Source: Fragilaria crotonensis
Lineage: Eukaryota; Bacillariophyta; Fragilariophyceae; Fragilariales; Fragilariaceae
Length of the DNA: 58,220 nt
Reading direction: 5' to 3'
NCBI GenBank assembly: GCA_022925895.1
Contig: JAKSYS010000387.1
Coordinates: forward strand, 1-58,220
Shown: positions 12,086 to 23,055 of the stretch, in pieces
Layout of the letters: each line of letters starts with the position of its first letter
Position numbering within the stretch: position 1 is the stretch's first letter
Program-made: the position numbers and the translations under genes
Notes under the pieces: generated by a model
The model's database searches: none
Told to the model about the DNA's origin: nothing
The model's input: only the letters and a program-made list of their open reading frames with translations

Positions 12086-12604
12086 CCTGCTCATGGTTGG
12101 ATTTCCGTTTCGTTTTCCTTTCATGTCATGCTTGTACTGTACTACGGTACTAGTAGTTCTTGATGATAGGGTTCGGGTTAACGGAACCTGTCGACGCGCA
12201 GGTCGGCATAGGGTTCAGGTTAAGAACCAGGACGTAACCGTTACGGGGTATGCCCCCAGTAGGTAAGTGTCTAGTACGACACTGACTACTGCTTAGTGTG
12301 TCTATAAACGGTACAGCAATACAATGCTGTCTACCGCTACAGACAACGATACGTATACTATCTGTCGGTCTATCGCTACATAAATGTGCGAGGACTGACT
12401 AGTAAAATATCGCTTTGGTCATAGTGGGCACTGTCTAATAGTTTATCGTTATGTACGGTAACGGTAAACTCTGACGCACGGTCTATGGCCGGCAGAGGAA
12501 GTGATGTGCAAAAAGTACTGCTGTACTGATTGCCGTGTTGTGTGCTGTCGTTATAGTGAGTACCGTCGTACTGACTACTGATATATGTACAGTATGGTGA
12601 GGTT
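12086..12604. other. Gene-free GTAC-rich DNA between D and gypsy G
   Basis: No convincing reading frame on either strand. GTAC occurs about eleven times by eye in 519 bp, against about two expected. Two imperfect copies of 'atagggttcrggttaa' lie near 12167 and 12209. This may be the oldest sequence in the left half, but I cannot say whether it is host DNA or an older element. Confidence 0.5.
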
Positions 12605-12989
12605 GTGCCCTACGCGCGAAGTAATCAGTTTTATTTTTGGAGGCTAATTTGTAGCTAGTTTTAAAGGGTTAATAGTTGCACCTTATTAAGAGTTATGAGA
12701 CTAGTTTAAAAGCAAGAGAGCAGTCCCATCCTTGGTGGGATTGGACTGTTCTCTTTCATTCATCTAGGAGACTCAGTGAGTCTCCAAGAGATGTCAAACA
12801 GTTCTCATTCTACTGTTGTACGGTTGTACTGTTGTACAGGATCAGTGTTCTATTGTTGCACTGTACTATGGTATTACTAGTCTACCGGTATATCCAAGTA
12901 CTATACATGGCCATTGTATTGTAGTACTGGATACTAGTAATATAGTATACTGTATCGCACTACGCTAAGGGCACGTGCGGTGTACTGCA
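12605..12989 (-). repeat. G 3' LTR
   Basis: Direct repeat of 38114-38498. On the minus strand it begins TGCAGTACACC straight after the purine tract 'aagggaagcgag' (12990-13001), which identifies it as the 3' copy. It holds many GTAC palindromes. Two differences from the other LTR were seen near 12630 and 12967. Confidence 0.93.
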
Positions 12990-13724
12990 CTCGCTTCCCT
13001 TGGGCGATGCGCGTTCTTTATATGGTGTCAGTCGACGTATGTGCACGTTCATTGACAATGCCACGTTGAATGCGTACTGTACCATTAGCATAGGTTTCAG
13101 TAATCCGATAAGGTCCGCACGTGGGGCGGACAATTTGGAGATCAGTCCTGGTTTTCCAATAGGACTTTCGCCAACACGGTACTCGTGTTCAATGCGTTTG
13201 CATTTTCCTTTTATTGGCGTTAATAATGTCTTGCTTACGTTGTCGAATTCCAGCCCAATCCGTTTTAATTGGATAGGTAACAACATGTCGCGTCAAATAC
13301 TAACTGTCCGGTGTAGCATCTAACGTAGTATGTACTGTACTACGTATGCCCATGCGGCTGCACTTAGGACGGTCCCCAAGGGTCATTCGACGAGTTCTTT
13401 GTGTTCGATTCGAATGTCCAAGTGCATTGCCAAGTACTTGATGTACTGTTCTACAATACCGTTTGATTGTGGATTGTAACTAGATGACGGTTTTTCTTTC
13501 ATACCATAATTCTCGCACATCTGTTTGAATTGTGCTTTGAATTCTGAACCATTATCATACCCTATGTATTGGGGTCGTGGATATCTTGTCAACCACGTAT
13601 TATTAAACGCTTCCATGACAGTATGTGCATTTTTGTCTGGTATAGAAATGACTTCGAACCATCCTGTCACGGGGTTGATCATAGTCAATGCACGAAGTGT
13701 ATGCGTGGACGTTGGAGTACGTAC
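12990..13724 (-). pseudogene. G integrase: core end and C-terminal domain (decayed)
   Basis: From 13724 leftward the frame reads 'RTPTSTHTLRALTMINPVTG', then 'NPQSNGIVEQ', the catalytic Glu region of the retroviral-type integrase core. After a TGA near 13380 the alignment continues in other frames through 'AAAWAYVVQY', 'RDMLLPIQ' and 'HIRRLTPYKER', the usual gypsy integrase tail. It joins the upstream half at 27801: with element B removed the bases read Gly-Pro-Tyr-Val-Val-Arg-Thr-Pro without loss or gain. Integrase is nonfunctional in this copy. Confidence 0.85.
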
Positions 13725-13938
13725 GAAGTTGTTCGCTGCGCCACTTCGAAACCAGTCTGTTGTTCTCTCTTGTTTCCGTTCGGGTTGCCCAGAGTATCTC
13801 TCCGTCATGATCGACGGTGTAGGTAGTCAGCATTAGTGGTGACGTACGACTGTAGGCGAGGTAGACTGATGTTTGGGTTGGTCGAGGGATTCCCTCGACA
13901 GTAAATTCAGCCCAACTCCCGGATGTTGGGTGGTCCAG
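13725..13938 (-). repeat. Element B repeat B2 (outer terminus)
   Basis: Near-identical direct repeat of 14305-14517, from 'agttgttcgctgcg' to 'tgggtggtccag'. Small indels distinguish the two copies. It forms the 3' terminus of element B. Confidence 0.9.
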
Positions 13939-13949
13939 GGTGGGCTTGG

Positions 13950-14304
13950 GAAAATTAAACGATTAGTAAGCTATTGACTTAGTTGCTGGGATGGAAGTTT
14001 GCTTGGCACAGTCGGTTCACTTTGGTGGATCGATGTGGGCAAAATCTCCCACTCCAGCGGCTTGATCGGCGAGTTCACGTTGCAGCTAGTTTTCGCGTTC
14101 AACGGTGAATCGTGGATGTCACCGTATCCATTACGTATGTATGCATACAACATGCCGATACGACATGCCGATATGAACTGCCGATCCGGGCAACGATAGT
14201 ACAGGTAGTCGTGCCCGTAGTGCTGCCCGTACAGTACTTTCGTGCCCCGTTGTAGTAGTGGCGCTGGAGGCACAGTACAGTGCTCCCACCCCAGACCATG
14301 TAAC
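13950..14304 (-). repeat. Element B repeat A2 (internal copy)
   Basis: Near-identical direct repeat of 27444-27800, running from 'gaaaattaaacg' to 'ccatgtaac'. It lies between B2 and B1. It contains three close copies of a GCCGATA-type heptamer around 14155-14190. Confidence 0.92.
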
Positions 14305-14517
14305 GAGTTGTTCGCTGCGCCACTTCGAAACCAGTCTGTTGTTCTCTCTTGTTTCCGTTCGTTGCCCAGAGTATCTCTCCGTCATGATCGACGGTGTAGG
14401 TAGTCAGCATTAGTGGTGACGTACGACTGTAGGGGCGAGGTAGACTGATGTTTGGGTTGGTCGAGGGATTCCTCGACGGTAAATTCAGCTCCAACTCCCG
14501 GATGTTGGGTGGTCCAG
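14305..14517 (-). repeat. Element B repeat B1
   Basis: Inner copy of repeat B, directly abutting repeat A2. On the minus strand it follows the recombinase coding region. Confidence 0.9.
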
Positions 14518-15894
14518 CCATTGAACTCTCCCTGAACCAAGCACTCAACTTCCGTCAGTGGTGAAGGTGCATCCTGTTCGGCACCTTCCTCAATCCGTTC
14601 GCTAGCGGGGCCCGCTTTCGTTCTCGTTCGCGGGTCACTTGGGATTACCCGTCTCGAGTCAGCTGCGTCGAAGAATGAATCGTTCTGGATCATGTCTCTA
14701 CTCAGCTGGTTTGTCCATTCAAGCACTTGGGGCCGGATGTAGTCCAGGAATGCGTCCGATGACCACCTTCCCAATATCATGATTTTCGCCACTGGTTGGT
14801 CCATCAGGAACAGCCCCATCGCGGCTCCTGACCTGATCGACCGCGTCCCGATTTCGCCTGCCGTGTATCCGAAGGTGCTCGCTCCCCCTCCCTTTGTGCA
14901 CGCTGCTCGAGGCTGCTCCGCAGTTCGCTGCTGGAAACTATTCGCGTTCCCTTCAGTGTTTGGATGGTTCCGACGGGCGTTTCGTGGCCAGAGTTGGGGA
15001 CTCTTTCCAGGACTCGCAGAACTAGGGATGCCAATCGCCGGACGGGGCACATTACGCTGTCCCTGTCCTCTCCTGAGTTCGTTTGTCCATCTTAAGTCCG
15101 TTCTTCTGGTTCTCGAAGGTGACCGTCACTCTTCGTGCCGTCCCGAGATCTTGTTTCGATGTGTGCGGGATCTCTCGGTGCTTGGAGTCCCTGAAGACTA
15201 CTCCTTCAAGTCGGATGATCTTAGTTCTTCCAGGGGTCGCCGTCTCTGTTATTTCGCACGACCTCATCGCGAAGAAGTATGCCGCGATCGCTATCTCGGC
15301 GATGACTGCTTCGCGTGTGTCTCTTCTGTCGATCGTCCCTGCTCCTGACTGCTCGAACATAGCTCGCAGGAGCTGGGGTGTCGCGGCCTTTGTTTCCGCT
15401 TCGGGGTCCACGTTGTCGCAGGCTTTGAGCCATGACTTAATGAAGGGTCGCAGGTTTGGGGATCCTTTGAGGTGCAGGGCTGACCCGATATGGCTCCCGA
15501 AACGCCGCAGCCAAGTTGCTTGCGGCTTTGCGCATAGTACTCGCGACCACTGGTTCGCGACGATCTCCCGAAGGTCTGCCCTTGCGTCCCACTCGGTCCC
15601 TCGAAGAAGTCGAGGAACGCTCTGAGGAAGAGGTCTCGCTCGCCGTCGGATAACAGAGTGAGGAGGGTCATCCCGTACCCGACGTGGATGCAGTATCCAT
15701 TCCAGCGGCGCCATGTTCTGTCGTACGACTCGTTGCTGCTCTCCTGTCTCCCGTCAAATATAACTCTGCGACTCGCAGCACTTGCGTGACCCAGGATAAT
15801 ATCTCGTCCGGCAGTTGTGAGATGGCGAAGTTCTCCGGCACCTGTGAAGGGCGACACCAGGAATCGGTTGGTTAGTTCGTCGTTTGAGGTTGTG
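14518..15894 (-). pseudogene. Element B tyrosine recombinase (frameshifted)
   Basis: Would cut and join a circular DNA copy of the element at its target. The N-terminal helical part ('DRTWRRWNGYCIHVGYGM') is at about 15650-15720 and the first catalytic Arg is in 'YFFAMRSCEIT' (about 15260). The second box reads GTRSIRSGAAM (about 14840), where element C has GTHSIRSGAAM, so the His of H-x-x-R is replaced by Arg. 'GRWSSDAF' and the Tyr nucleophile in 'FLDYIRPQV' (about 14740) follow. Three frames are needed: 16067-15291, 15714-15052 and 15050-14382. The weak second box and the shifts make activity doubtful. Confidence 0.85.
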
Positions 15895-16510
15895 TCATCC
15901 GCGATCGGGTGACTCTTCCCCCTCGAGTCGTCTCCCACAAAGGACAGTAGGTCGGCGACCACGTTGAGTTCGCCTTTCAGGTGTTGCGAGGCGAGGCAAC
16001 ACCGGAAGTCGATCAGCAGTGATGCGATCTTCCTCGCGACCTGGAGGTGTGCCTTCTGTCGTCCCATAGTGTGTCAAACGAGATGAATTGTGGAGCCAGC
16101 CAATGGCCGACGTGTTGTCCCCGATGGCCAGAATGCAGTTCTCCCCCCCCTCGGACTCGAGACAGGCCAGCCAGATGTTGACCGCCATCCCCAGGAACTC
16201 GAGTAAGTTGTTGATCCCCTTGTGCCCGAAGATGGGGCTCGTCTTTGGGATACGGAGTCGCCATGCCCGACCCGAGAGGCTGTACCCTCCCAGACCGTAC
16301 GGGCAGGCGTCCGACCAGCAGATCTTATCAGGTTCTCTGGTCACCAGGAGGTTCATCGGGACCCCTTTGTGGGCGTGGTCCAAGAACCCTTCCCACAGGT
16401 GTAGGTCGGCCAGCGCCTCTTCTCCCACCTTCCTTTTCCTCCCTCTCCCTCCCTCGAGTCCTCTCCGGATCCTGCTCATGAAGTGACGGGAGTTCGGGAT
16501 GATGTATGCC
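15895..16510 (-). pseudogene. Element B RNase H and downstream linker
   Basis: Continues the pol frame after removal of copia A2. 'ICWSDACPYGLGGYSL' (about 16290-16340) is the first RNase H acid box, and 'AIGDNTSAIGWLH' follows near 16110. A shift near 16065 leads into 'ASQHLKGELNVVADLLS', the conserved last box before the recombinase. The same order is seen in element C at 31741-32600. At the right edge the sequence TAYIIPNSRHF joins the reverse transcriptase at 23056 across the A2 insertion. Confidence 0.83.
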
Positions 16511-16514
16511 GTGT

Positions 16515-16732
16515 TGTTAATCCTACAAGTAGATCATCCTTGCAGGAAAGCATGTCTTGATTCAGTTATGAATTATCTAAAACATAGAAAAGTGAGCATT
16601 ACCTTGTTCGGAGTCATCCTTCAATCCCGAGTCGTACTGTGCAGATGTAGTACCGTATAATGGTACTTGATACTTGATACATGATTCATAGCATCCTGAA
16701 TGATACAGTACCGGTAGCTTGTAATATCAACA
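16515..16732 (-). repeat. A2 3' LTR
   Basis: 218 bp, TG...CA ends. On the minus strand it is preceded by the purine tract 'gtcgcggggac' (16733-16743). Confidence 0.95.
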
Positions 16733-16915
16733 GTCCCCGCGACTCTGAATTAAGTTCCTGAATCAGAGGCGAATCACACTTCCTGAACCGATCGACAGAG
16801 GCCCCGGCTACGTCGTTAACATATATAACCCTGCGACGGTCACCTACTGTTTTCGATGGACAGTTACCATTATATCGCGACTACCCAATTCGTGTCCCCG
16901 GGTGTTGGTCGTCGA

Positions 16916-19900
16916 TTACCAGAGTATGTTATGCAACAACTCCTTCATCTTCGGTCCTGGCATTAACTTTGTCAAGATATCTGCCAAGTTCGTCTGTGTG
17001 TTTTCTTTTGCCACCCTGATGGTCCCGGCAGCAATCGCTTCGCGTACGCGGTGAAAGTTAATTGCAGCGTGCTTCTTCTTGAGTGTCGATTCAGGTCGGG
17101 AATTAGTCACAACTGCCGAATTATCACAAAACACGGAGCATTCCTCGGTTAGCGGAACACCCATCATCCGCAGTTTGTAACGTAGTCCCTCTATCATCTC
17201 AATCGATAGTCGCATTGCAAGTAACTCTGAACCATACGTAGACGCCTCGACCGTATTCTGCCTCTTGGAAAACCAAAGTATCGGCGCTCGATTAACGAAT
17301 ATTAAGATCCCTGAATGTGACCTCCTTGTCTCTCTACACCCTGCGTGGTCAGCATCCACGAAACATGACATTGTGACATCCTTTCCACGTGGCGTCGGCA
17401 TGTTTTCGGGTATTGCTTCGGCTGCGTCGGGGTAGAACTCGGACCAGTCACATTTGACGAATCGCTCACCTCGGAATGTCGGGATCGTATCGTCGAACAC
17501 CATTGTCGATCTCGGATGATGCTTTAAGTATGCAAAAATATGGAAGACTTGTTCTAAATGTCCTTGTCGTGCCGATACCAAGTACCGCGACATTAACGAC
17601 ACCGGCATCAAAACATCAATCCTCCCAATTTCGCAAATCCATCTGAGGACGCCAATCAAACCTTGATAGTAGTTCAATTGTTTGCTCCCAACTCCGCTGA
17701 AAGGTCTAACTCAGGCCGGTATCCACTTGCCAGCGGAGTCTTTGCATTTGGCAACAGTCTGAGATCGGCATCTTCAAGTTCCTTTTCCAGGTCGGCGATC
17801 GCCTTCTTCACGTATGAAGTTGACTCGAACGCCCACCGCACCTTATCGGGCTCGTCAGAATCTGGGATACGGAATTTCTTTATGTCAACGCCCAAATAAG
17901 TATCTGGTTCTTTAATGCTCCCGGGCTTCAAGGTAAAACGCTGTCCCAGGGCATCCATAAAGCCCTCCGGATCTATTCCTTGAAAAATCAAGTCGTCCAC
18001 GTACGATATGACGTACTCGTAGACTTTGTCCCCGTTCGGTTTGACCGCCGCTTTCATCCACAGATCAGGGTCAGCTTTCGACGACGCGAAGCCCAGTTCC
18101 CCTTAAATTCTTAGCCAAGTAGTCGCGAAACGATCTTCCGCTCGATCTTAAGCCATAGAGAGCTTTCGCGATTATAGCTCTTTTACCATTGTACTCAGGT
18201 CCTAATTGATCAGTAAACTTAGTCCACACCTTTTCCTTATTCGGTGCCGCCAGGTAAGCATTTTGAATATCACACGACAAGAGGTCTAAATCGTTGAGAG
18301 CGGCCAAGAGGAAGAAGAGTCTCACCGTATCTCTGCTCACGACAGACGCAAACGTTTGTTCCTTCGTTGCCTCGGTCATATTGCCTCGCGCTACCAATCT
18401 GGCCTTTCTAGTAAGGTCCATTTTGATGTCGAAGACAAAATATGTATCAACGAACTCGTACCCAGGTGGAACTTTTGTGTCGTCGTCTTCGATAAACTCG
18501 AATGCAGGGAAAACGTTCCGAATCTCTTTTTCGATCGCCTTCGTCCAGAAATCCGTTCCCGTTCTCTTGTCGATCGCTAACGCATGGGCGACACTTTTCG
18601 GGAGTTCTAATCCGTATTTGTGTGAAACCGACCAATATTTCGACTTGACCTTTTTTTAGAATCCTTTCTCGTTTCTTGAGTACAAATGGAACCCACCATC
18701 GGAACGCTGGTTCGTTTGACAGGTTGTTTGTAACGGCGTAGTCGGCAACTTGAACTGGGTAAGAGTCCTTTAAATCTGCCAGCGGTACCCAAGTACTGGA
18801 ACCGTCTTTCCATTCGACTAATAGGCGCCAGCCCTTTGTCGTTCTCTTTGGTTTCGGTCCAGTCTTGGTAGAGTAGTACGCCTCGTCCTCTCGTAGCGCA
18901 CTATGACTCTTTTCGTGGTCAACGATCTCCTGCATCACTTGCAAGCGTCGACCATCGTCATCTATTTGCGAGTATAAACACTCAGCAATTAGATTCGCAG
19001 TGTATGTCTCCTCCGTCCCGTCCTCGAAACACACAAGGTATTCGCGGGAATCCAATAAAGGATTTGGGTTTGACGATCAATTGGCTTTCCGTCATGATCT
19101 CTTTTCGGCTTTTCACGGTGCCGCGAAGGATATCTCCGCCGCGGTCGGTTACTATCTCAGCAGTTAAGTACTGATCAAAAGCCTCCGGGGTATAATCATC
19201 AGCGTCGGAGCGTCGGAATTCTCCTCCGTCCTCCGTTGCGTCATTCAAGTCCCCGAAGATGTCAACCAGGGAAACTGATTTTCACCAAGCTCTTCCGCCA
19301 CCTCCTCGTTTGTCCGCTTATCCCTATCTTCTCTTCTATCGATTCCAACAATTCCGCGATCTCCTCCCTTCGATCTGCACGTTCATCAGGTGTTAGGGCC
19401 CAGAACGTGCTCCTCACGATGGCTTTGCCGACTTCGGTAACAGGAACGCTGCGTCCCCGCCACCATAATCTTCTGCTGGCCCTAACCAGCATGCCAACTT
19501 CCGCTCGTTGTCATTGTCGAGGTAAGAAATAACTTCGTACCAACCATGCATAACGTAGAGCGAAATATCTGGTGTCCACCCATGGACCTGTTCGAAGGCA
19601 GAGCGTCCTTGTAGATCCGGATGTGTCCCCGCAACGAAGGATCTGATCCTTGCGCAAAGGTTGACGAGATAATTCCAGAGTCTTCTTGGTGATCGCGTCT
19701 TGTCTTGGAATCTTCGGATCATCCTCTTCAACTCTCTGATGTCCAATTCAGCCTTGTTCTGAAACGGTGAATAGGGTTCCGTGTACTTCGGATCAATTGA
19801 ATACTTCCGATCCTCTTCTTCCACTCGCCCCATCCTTCCATTGTGGCGTCGTTATCGCACAACAATACTTCTGGAATTCCCACTTTCTTGACAAAATCAT

Positions 19901-21026
19901 CTAGCGCATAGATTGACTCGTTCTTACGCTCCATCGGGTAAGCCTTCGTGTATCCCCGGCCATTCCCAATAATGTGAGCATATCGTTGCGAATCAATTGA
20001 TTTGATCTTCGGTTCCATTATGTCGGCGTAAAACATCCCCCTCAACCTTGGATAGCGCAGATGTGCCATCTGAGTTTTAAAACGTCGCGTCGCTGGATTC
20101 GGTATCGACCGGATTCCTTGTTGGGTGGTCACCTTCAAGGAGTTCTTTGCCGTCTCTAATCCAACCATCCAGCGTCGTGCCACATTTTCTGGGGTTACAT
20201 CGGAAGTCACATCTCCAGTTCGTATCGCCGCAATGCCAATCTCCTCCGAGCTCGCATCCGCTGTCGTCGTAAGTGCTGCGACCCTTCGCAGTATCGGGTC
20301 GGTCTGATTCAGCAGATTTACTTCGTTTGCGATTTGCATTTCGAAGGGAACTGGCTCGCTGCAAGAACCTGCATGCAACTCTTGATCTTCTGTTTCGTTG
20401 CCTTGGAGTGTAGGACCTTCAAGCGCCTTGCTCGCAAGTTCGTAATCTCCTCTTCGTCTTCGGAGTCCAACACATCCTCCTCCGCGAGCGAGAGCGCGAA
20501 GGTGTGGGAATCCACTCAACGTCGGAGGTGAGTTCGACATGCAGGGCAGTATTATCAAGCTCGTCTTGGGTTGGGGTCTCGAATCAAAGCCGGCAACAAC
20601 TCCTTCGAGGGTAAAAGGGATTCGTAGGGGTTCGGACGGAACGAGAATACCGAATATCGAGTCAGGTGCATGTTGCCTGTGTCGTTCGTCGACGTGGACA
20701 TCGTTGTCCCGGAGCTGGTTAGGGGAAAGTAACGAAAATGGTAAGGAGTCTCCGAAGTAAAGAGCTTCGTTAATGATTATCACATACGTGGCCCCGGAAG
20801 TCGGACAATCGTAGGCCGTTGCAACCGTTGCGATAGGAATCTGCTTCGACGGGTAATCAGGCGAATAAGCCTCGACCTCAGCTGATCTCCCGGTATACTC
20901 GAGAACCACGCAATTACTTCCTGCCACGCATGTGTCGGCGTGAGAGTCCATCTCGCACCGACCCGAACGATGACACTCTCCGTGTATTGCATTGTAATCC
21001 ACTGAGTATACCTCCCGCGAAACCAT
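16916..21026 (-). pseudogene. A2 pol: protease, integrase, reverse transcriptase, RNase H (few frameshifts)
   Basis: Starts at ATG 21026, 18 bases after and in frame with the gag TGA, and ends at TAA 16916-16918. Protease DSHADTCVAG is near 20930. The integrase core runs from 'GMFYADIMEP' (about 20030) to 'NKAELDIRELK' (about 19745), with a shift near 19800 and a broken stretch near 19440. A linker follows. A run of seven T at 18650-18656, against six in A1, shifts the frame near the start of the reverse transcriptase, whose YVDD is near 18000. RNase H and the C-terminus (17677-16916) are open. Every defect is a small indel, and A1 is intact at several of these places. Confidence 0.9.
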
Positions 21027-21043
21027 CGCAACGGTTCTGCATT

Positions 21044-22413
21044 GTCAGGCCTTATCCAGCTTCTGCTTCTTCTTGTGAGCGCCGCGACCGAATTCCTTCG
21101 GCCGCTTCATCTGCGCTTGACTCATGGTCATCATCGCCATCATTGTCGTTTCCCTTTGCCAGTTTCTTCATCTCGTTCTTCAACTCCTCCTTGATTTGTT
21201 TCTTTAAAGCGGCCACGGATCTCTTGCCTTTCTTGTCTCCCCACTCCTTAAGCTGGTCTTTTGCTCCTGGCTCAGAAGTCGGAAGATCTTTGGCGGGTAA
21301 TATTTATTCTCTAACTTAAAACCCTTTGGCAACTTCCCTGCCTTCGCCGTCTTATCCGTCTTCTCACCGCTCTTCACGCCCGAAATGTTCCTTTCCTTAC
21401 TTCTCTCGAGGGTTGCCCTGTTTTCCACGGTCGTCGACAGGTATTGCTGACATGCCTGGAAATTGTTCAGCAGCTTGGGATCGCCAAGCACCACTGAGAC
21501 GGCAGATTCAATTTCGGATCGGTAATTCCCTTGAGAAAATCAGCAACTTTCTTGGATTCGGGGACGGCCTCGGTTGGATCACAATCAAGGATTTCATTGT
21601 GAGCGGTCTGGTGGACATTGATAAAATCTTGGAATTTATACTGGCGACGCGACCCACTGTAGGACGCGTTCGCGATCGACGCGTAGGCTTTGTTCTTACG
21701 TGTGATCTTGGACGCGGTGCCTTCACACTGCGTCTTCAATGCCAAGTACGCCTTCCGACCGTCCTGCGACCTCTCGAATTTCTTGATGTATGACCACCCT
21801 TCTCCGTTTACGACAAATGTCTTCAATTCCCGATAGAATCGAGGGTTATCCAATTCGTAATGTCGTCCCTCGAGTACCGTCGCTTCAATAAGGTACTCCA
21901 TTGGACTTCCAAAGTCCGCTGGATCAAGAACATTCTCTGGCGCTTCCCTTTCGTCCCTGGTGAGGTAAACGAGTGGGATCTTCGCAGCACTAAGGATTTG
22001 ACGAAGGTAATTCTGGAAGGACTCATTCCACAATGCCCAGTTGACCAACTTCTTAAGACTGTCAGGCTTGGATGCATCTTCGTCTTTTGCTGCCTCCTTC
22101 TGTTCCTGGTATTCTTGGCACTTGGCCGTGAACTCAGGAACCTTGTCAGCTGTGAAACTTTCGGGGTTCGCTTCGAACCCGGTCCGCTTGCGCTCATCCG
22201 CCCAGAAACGGAAGCCTTTCAAGTTCTTCACTGCGATGAATGGCATCGTAACGTTGCCTGCTCCTCGCGGTGCAGATCTAGCAACACTCCTGGCAATCGA
22301 GTCGAGATCCGACTCAGTTGCGAGCATCAAGTCATTCGGGGTTGCAAATCCTGAGCAATCAACCACGTGACAGTCGGGGCGTTAAAGCCGCATCGTTGGA
22401 GGGCAGCGTTCAT
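21044..22413 (-). pseudogene. A2 gag
   Basis: Gag from ATG 22413, 'MNAALQRCGFNAPTVTW', to TGA 21044-21046. The frame is shifted near 22360: the residues after 'TVTWLI' resume at 'GFATPNDLMLATESDLDSI'. It stays open to about 21490 and needs one or two more shifts towards the basic C-terminus. It has an N-terminal helical region, a capsid-type middle ('KAYLALKTQCEGTASKITRK') and a Lys/Asp/Glu-rich tail without a zinc knuckle. The stop is in frame with pol. Confidence 0.85.
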
Positions 22414-22833
22414 GGTCGAGATATCGGTTCGGTGTGGTCTTGTGTGAAAATTCCTAAAGAAACAAGCAAGGGTATACAAGGGTGAAAAACCGGGAATACC
22501 AACGCCTTCAGAGTGCCAACATTTATGCCGATCGGATAATGACTTGCCTTAATCACATTTAGGAGATTTGTTGCGAATCGGTCTTTGAGAGACTGATTCG
22601 TTCCGTGCCACGGTCATTTACTTATCCGTATGGCACGTCTATCGTAGTATTGCGGTCTTTCGGGTATGAGAACACTCCCTACGCAATTTCTCATCAATTC
22701 CCGACGTAATCTGCTCAACATCGTTTCATCACATGCGGCCATTCTTAGCCATGATGAAATGATCAACCGGTGATCTCCATACTACCGATCGGATGGCGCC
22801 ATTCATGTCATTGAGCCGTTGGGTCTGATAAAC
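22414..22833 (-). promoter_or_regulatory. A2 leader with primer-binding-type sequence
   Basis: Untranslated leader of about 420 bp between the 5' LTR and gag. The first 15 bases on the minus strand (22833-22819) are GTTTATCAGACCCAA, shared with D, A3 and E. The stretch 22691-22713 is the uninterrupted form of the site where E inserted in A3; the duplicated GAAT is at 22697-22700 (attc on the plus strand). Confidence 0.8.
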
Positions 22834-23051
22834 TGTTAATCCTACAAGTAGATCATCCTTGCAGGAAAGCATGTCTTGATTCAGTTATGAATTATCTAAA
22901 ACATAGAAAAGTGAGCATTACCTTGTTCGGAGTCATCCTTCAATCCCGAGTCGTACTGTGCAGATGTAGTACCGTATAATGGTACTTGATACTTGATACA
23001 TGATTCATAGCATCCTGAATGATACAGTACCGGTAGCTTGTAATATCAACA
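22834..23051 (-). repeat. A2 5' LTR
   Basis: 218 bp, identical as read to 16515-16732. On the minus strand the primer-binding-type sequence directly follows it. Confidence 0.95.
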
Positions 23052-23055
23052 GTGT

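Larger units (their letters stand above)
16515..23051 (-). mobile_element. Ty1/copia LTR retrotransposon A2, complete, nested in element B
   Basis: A full 6,537-bp element with 218-bp LTRs that are identical as read. It is flanked by a 4-bp duplication, gtgt, at 16511-16514 and 23052-23055. Removing it with one gtgt restores the reading frame of the element B pol (Asn-His-Thr-Ala-Tyr-Ile-Ile-Pro). Identical LTRs mean it is among the youngest insertions here. It is the best reference copy of family A and shows the uninterrupted leader into which E inserted in A3. Confidence 0.95.

Noticed and set aside
12676-12924. 82-codon plus-strand frame, present again at 38185-38433
   Set aside because: It lies inside the two gypsy LTRs, and its two copies simply reflect LTR identity.
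13603-14548. Minus-strand open frames across 13603-14548 as genes
   Set aside because: They lie within the repeated A and B segments of element B and are shadows of the repeat; only the integrase part left of 13725 has protein motifs.
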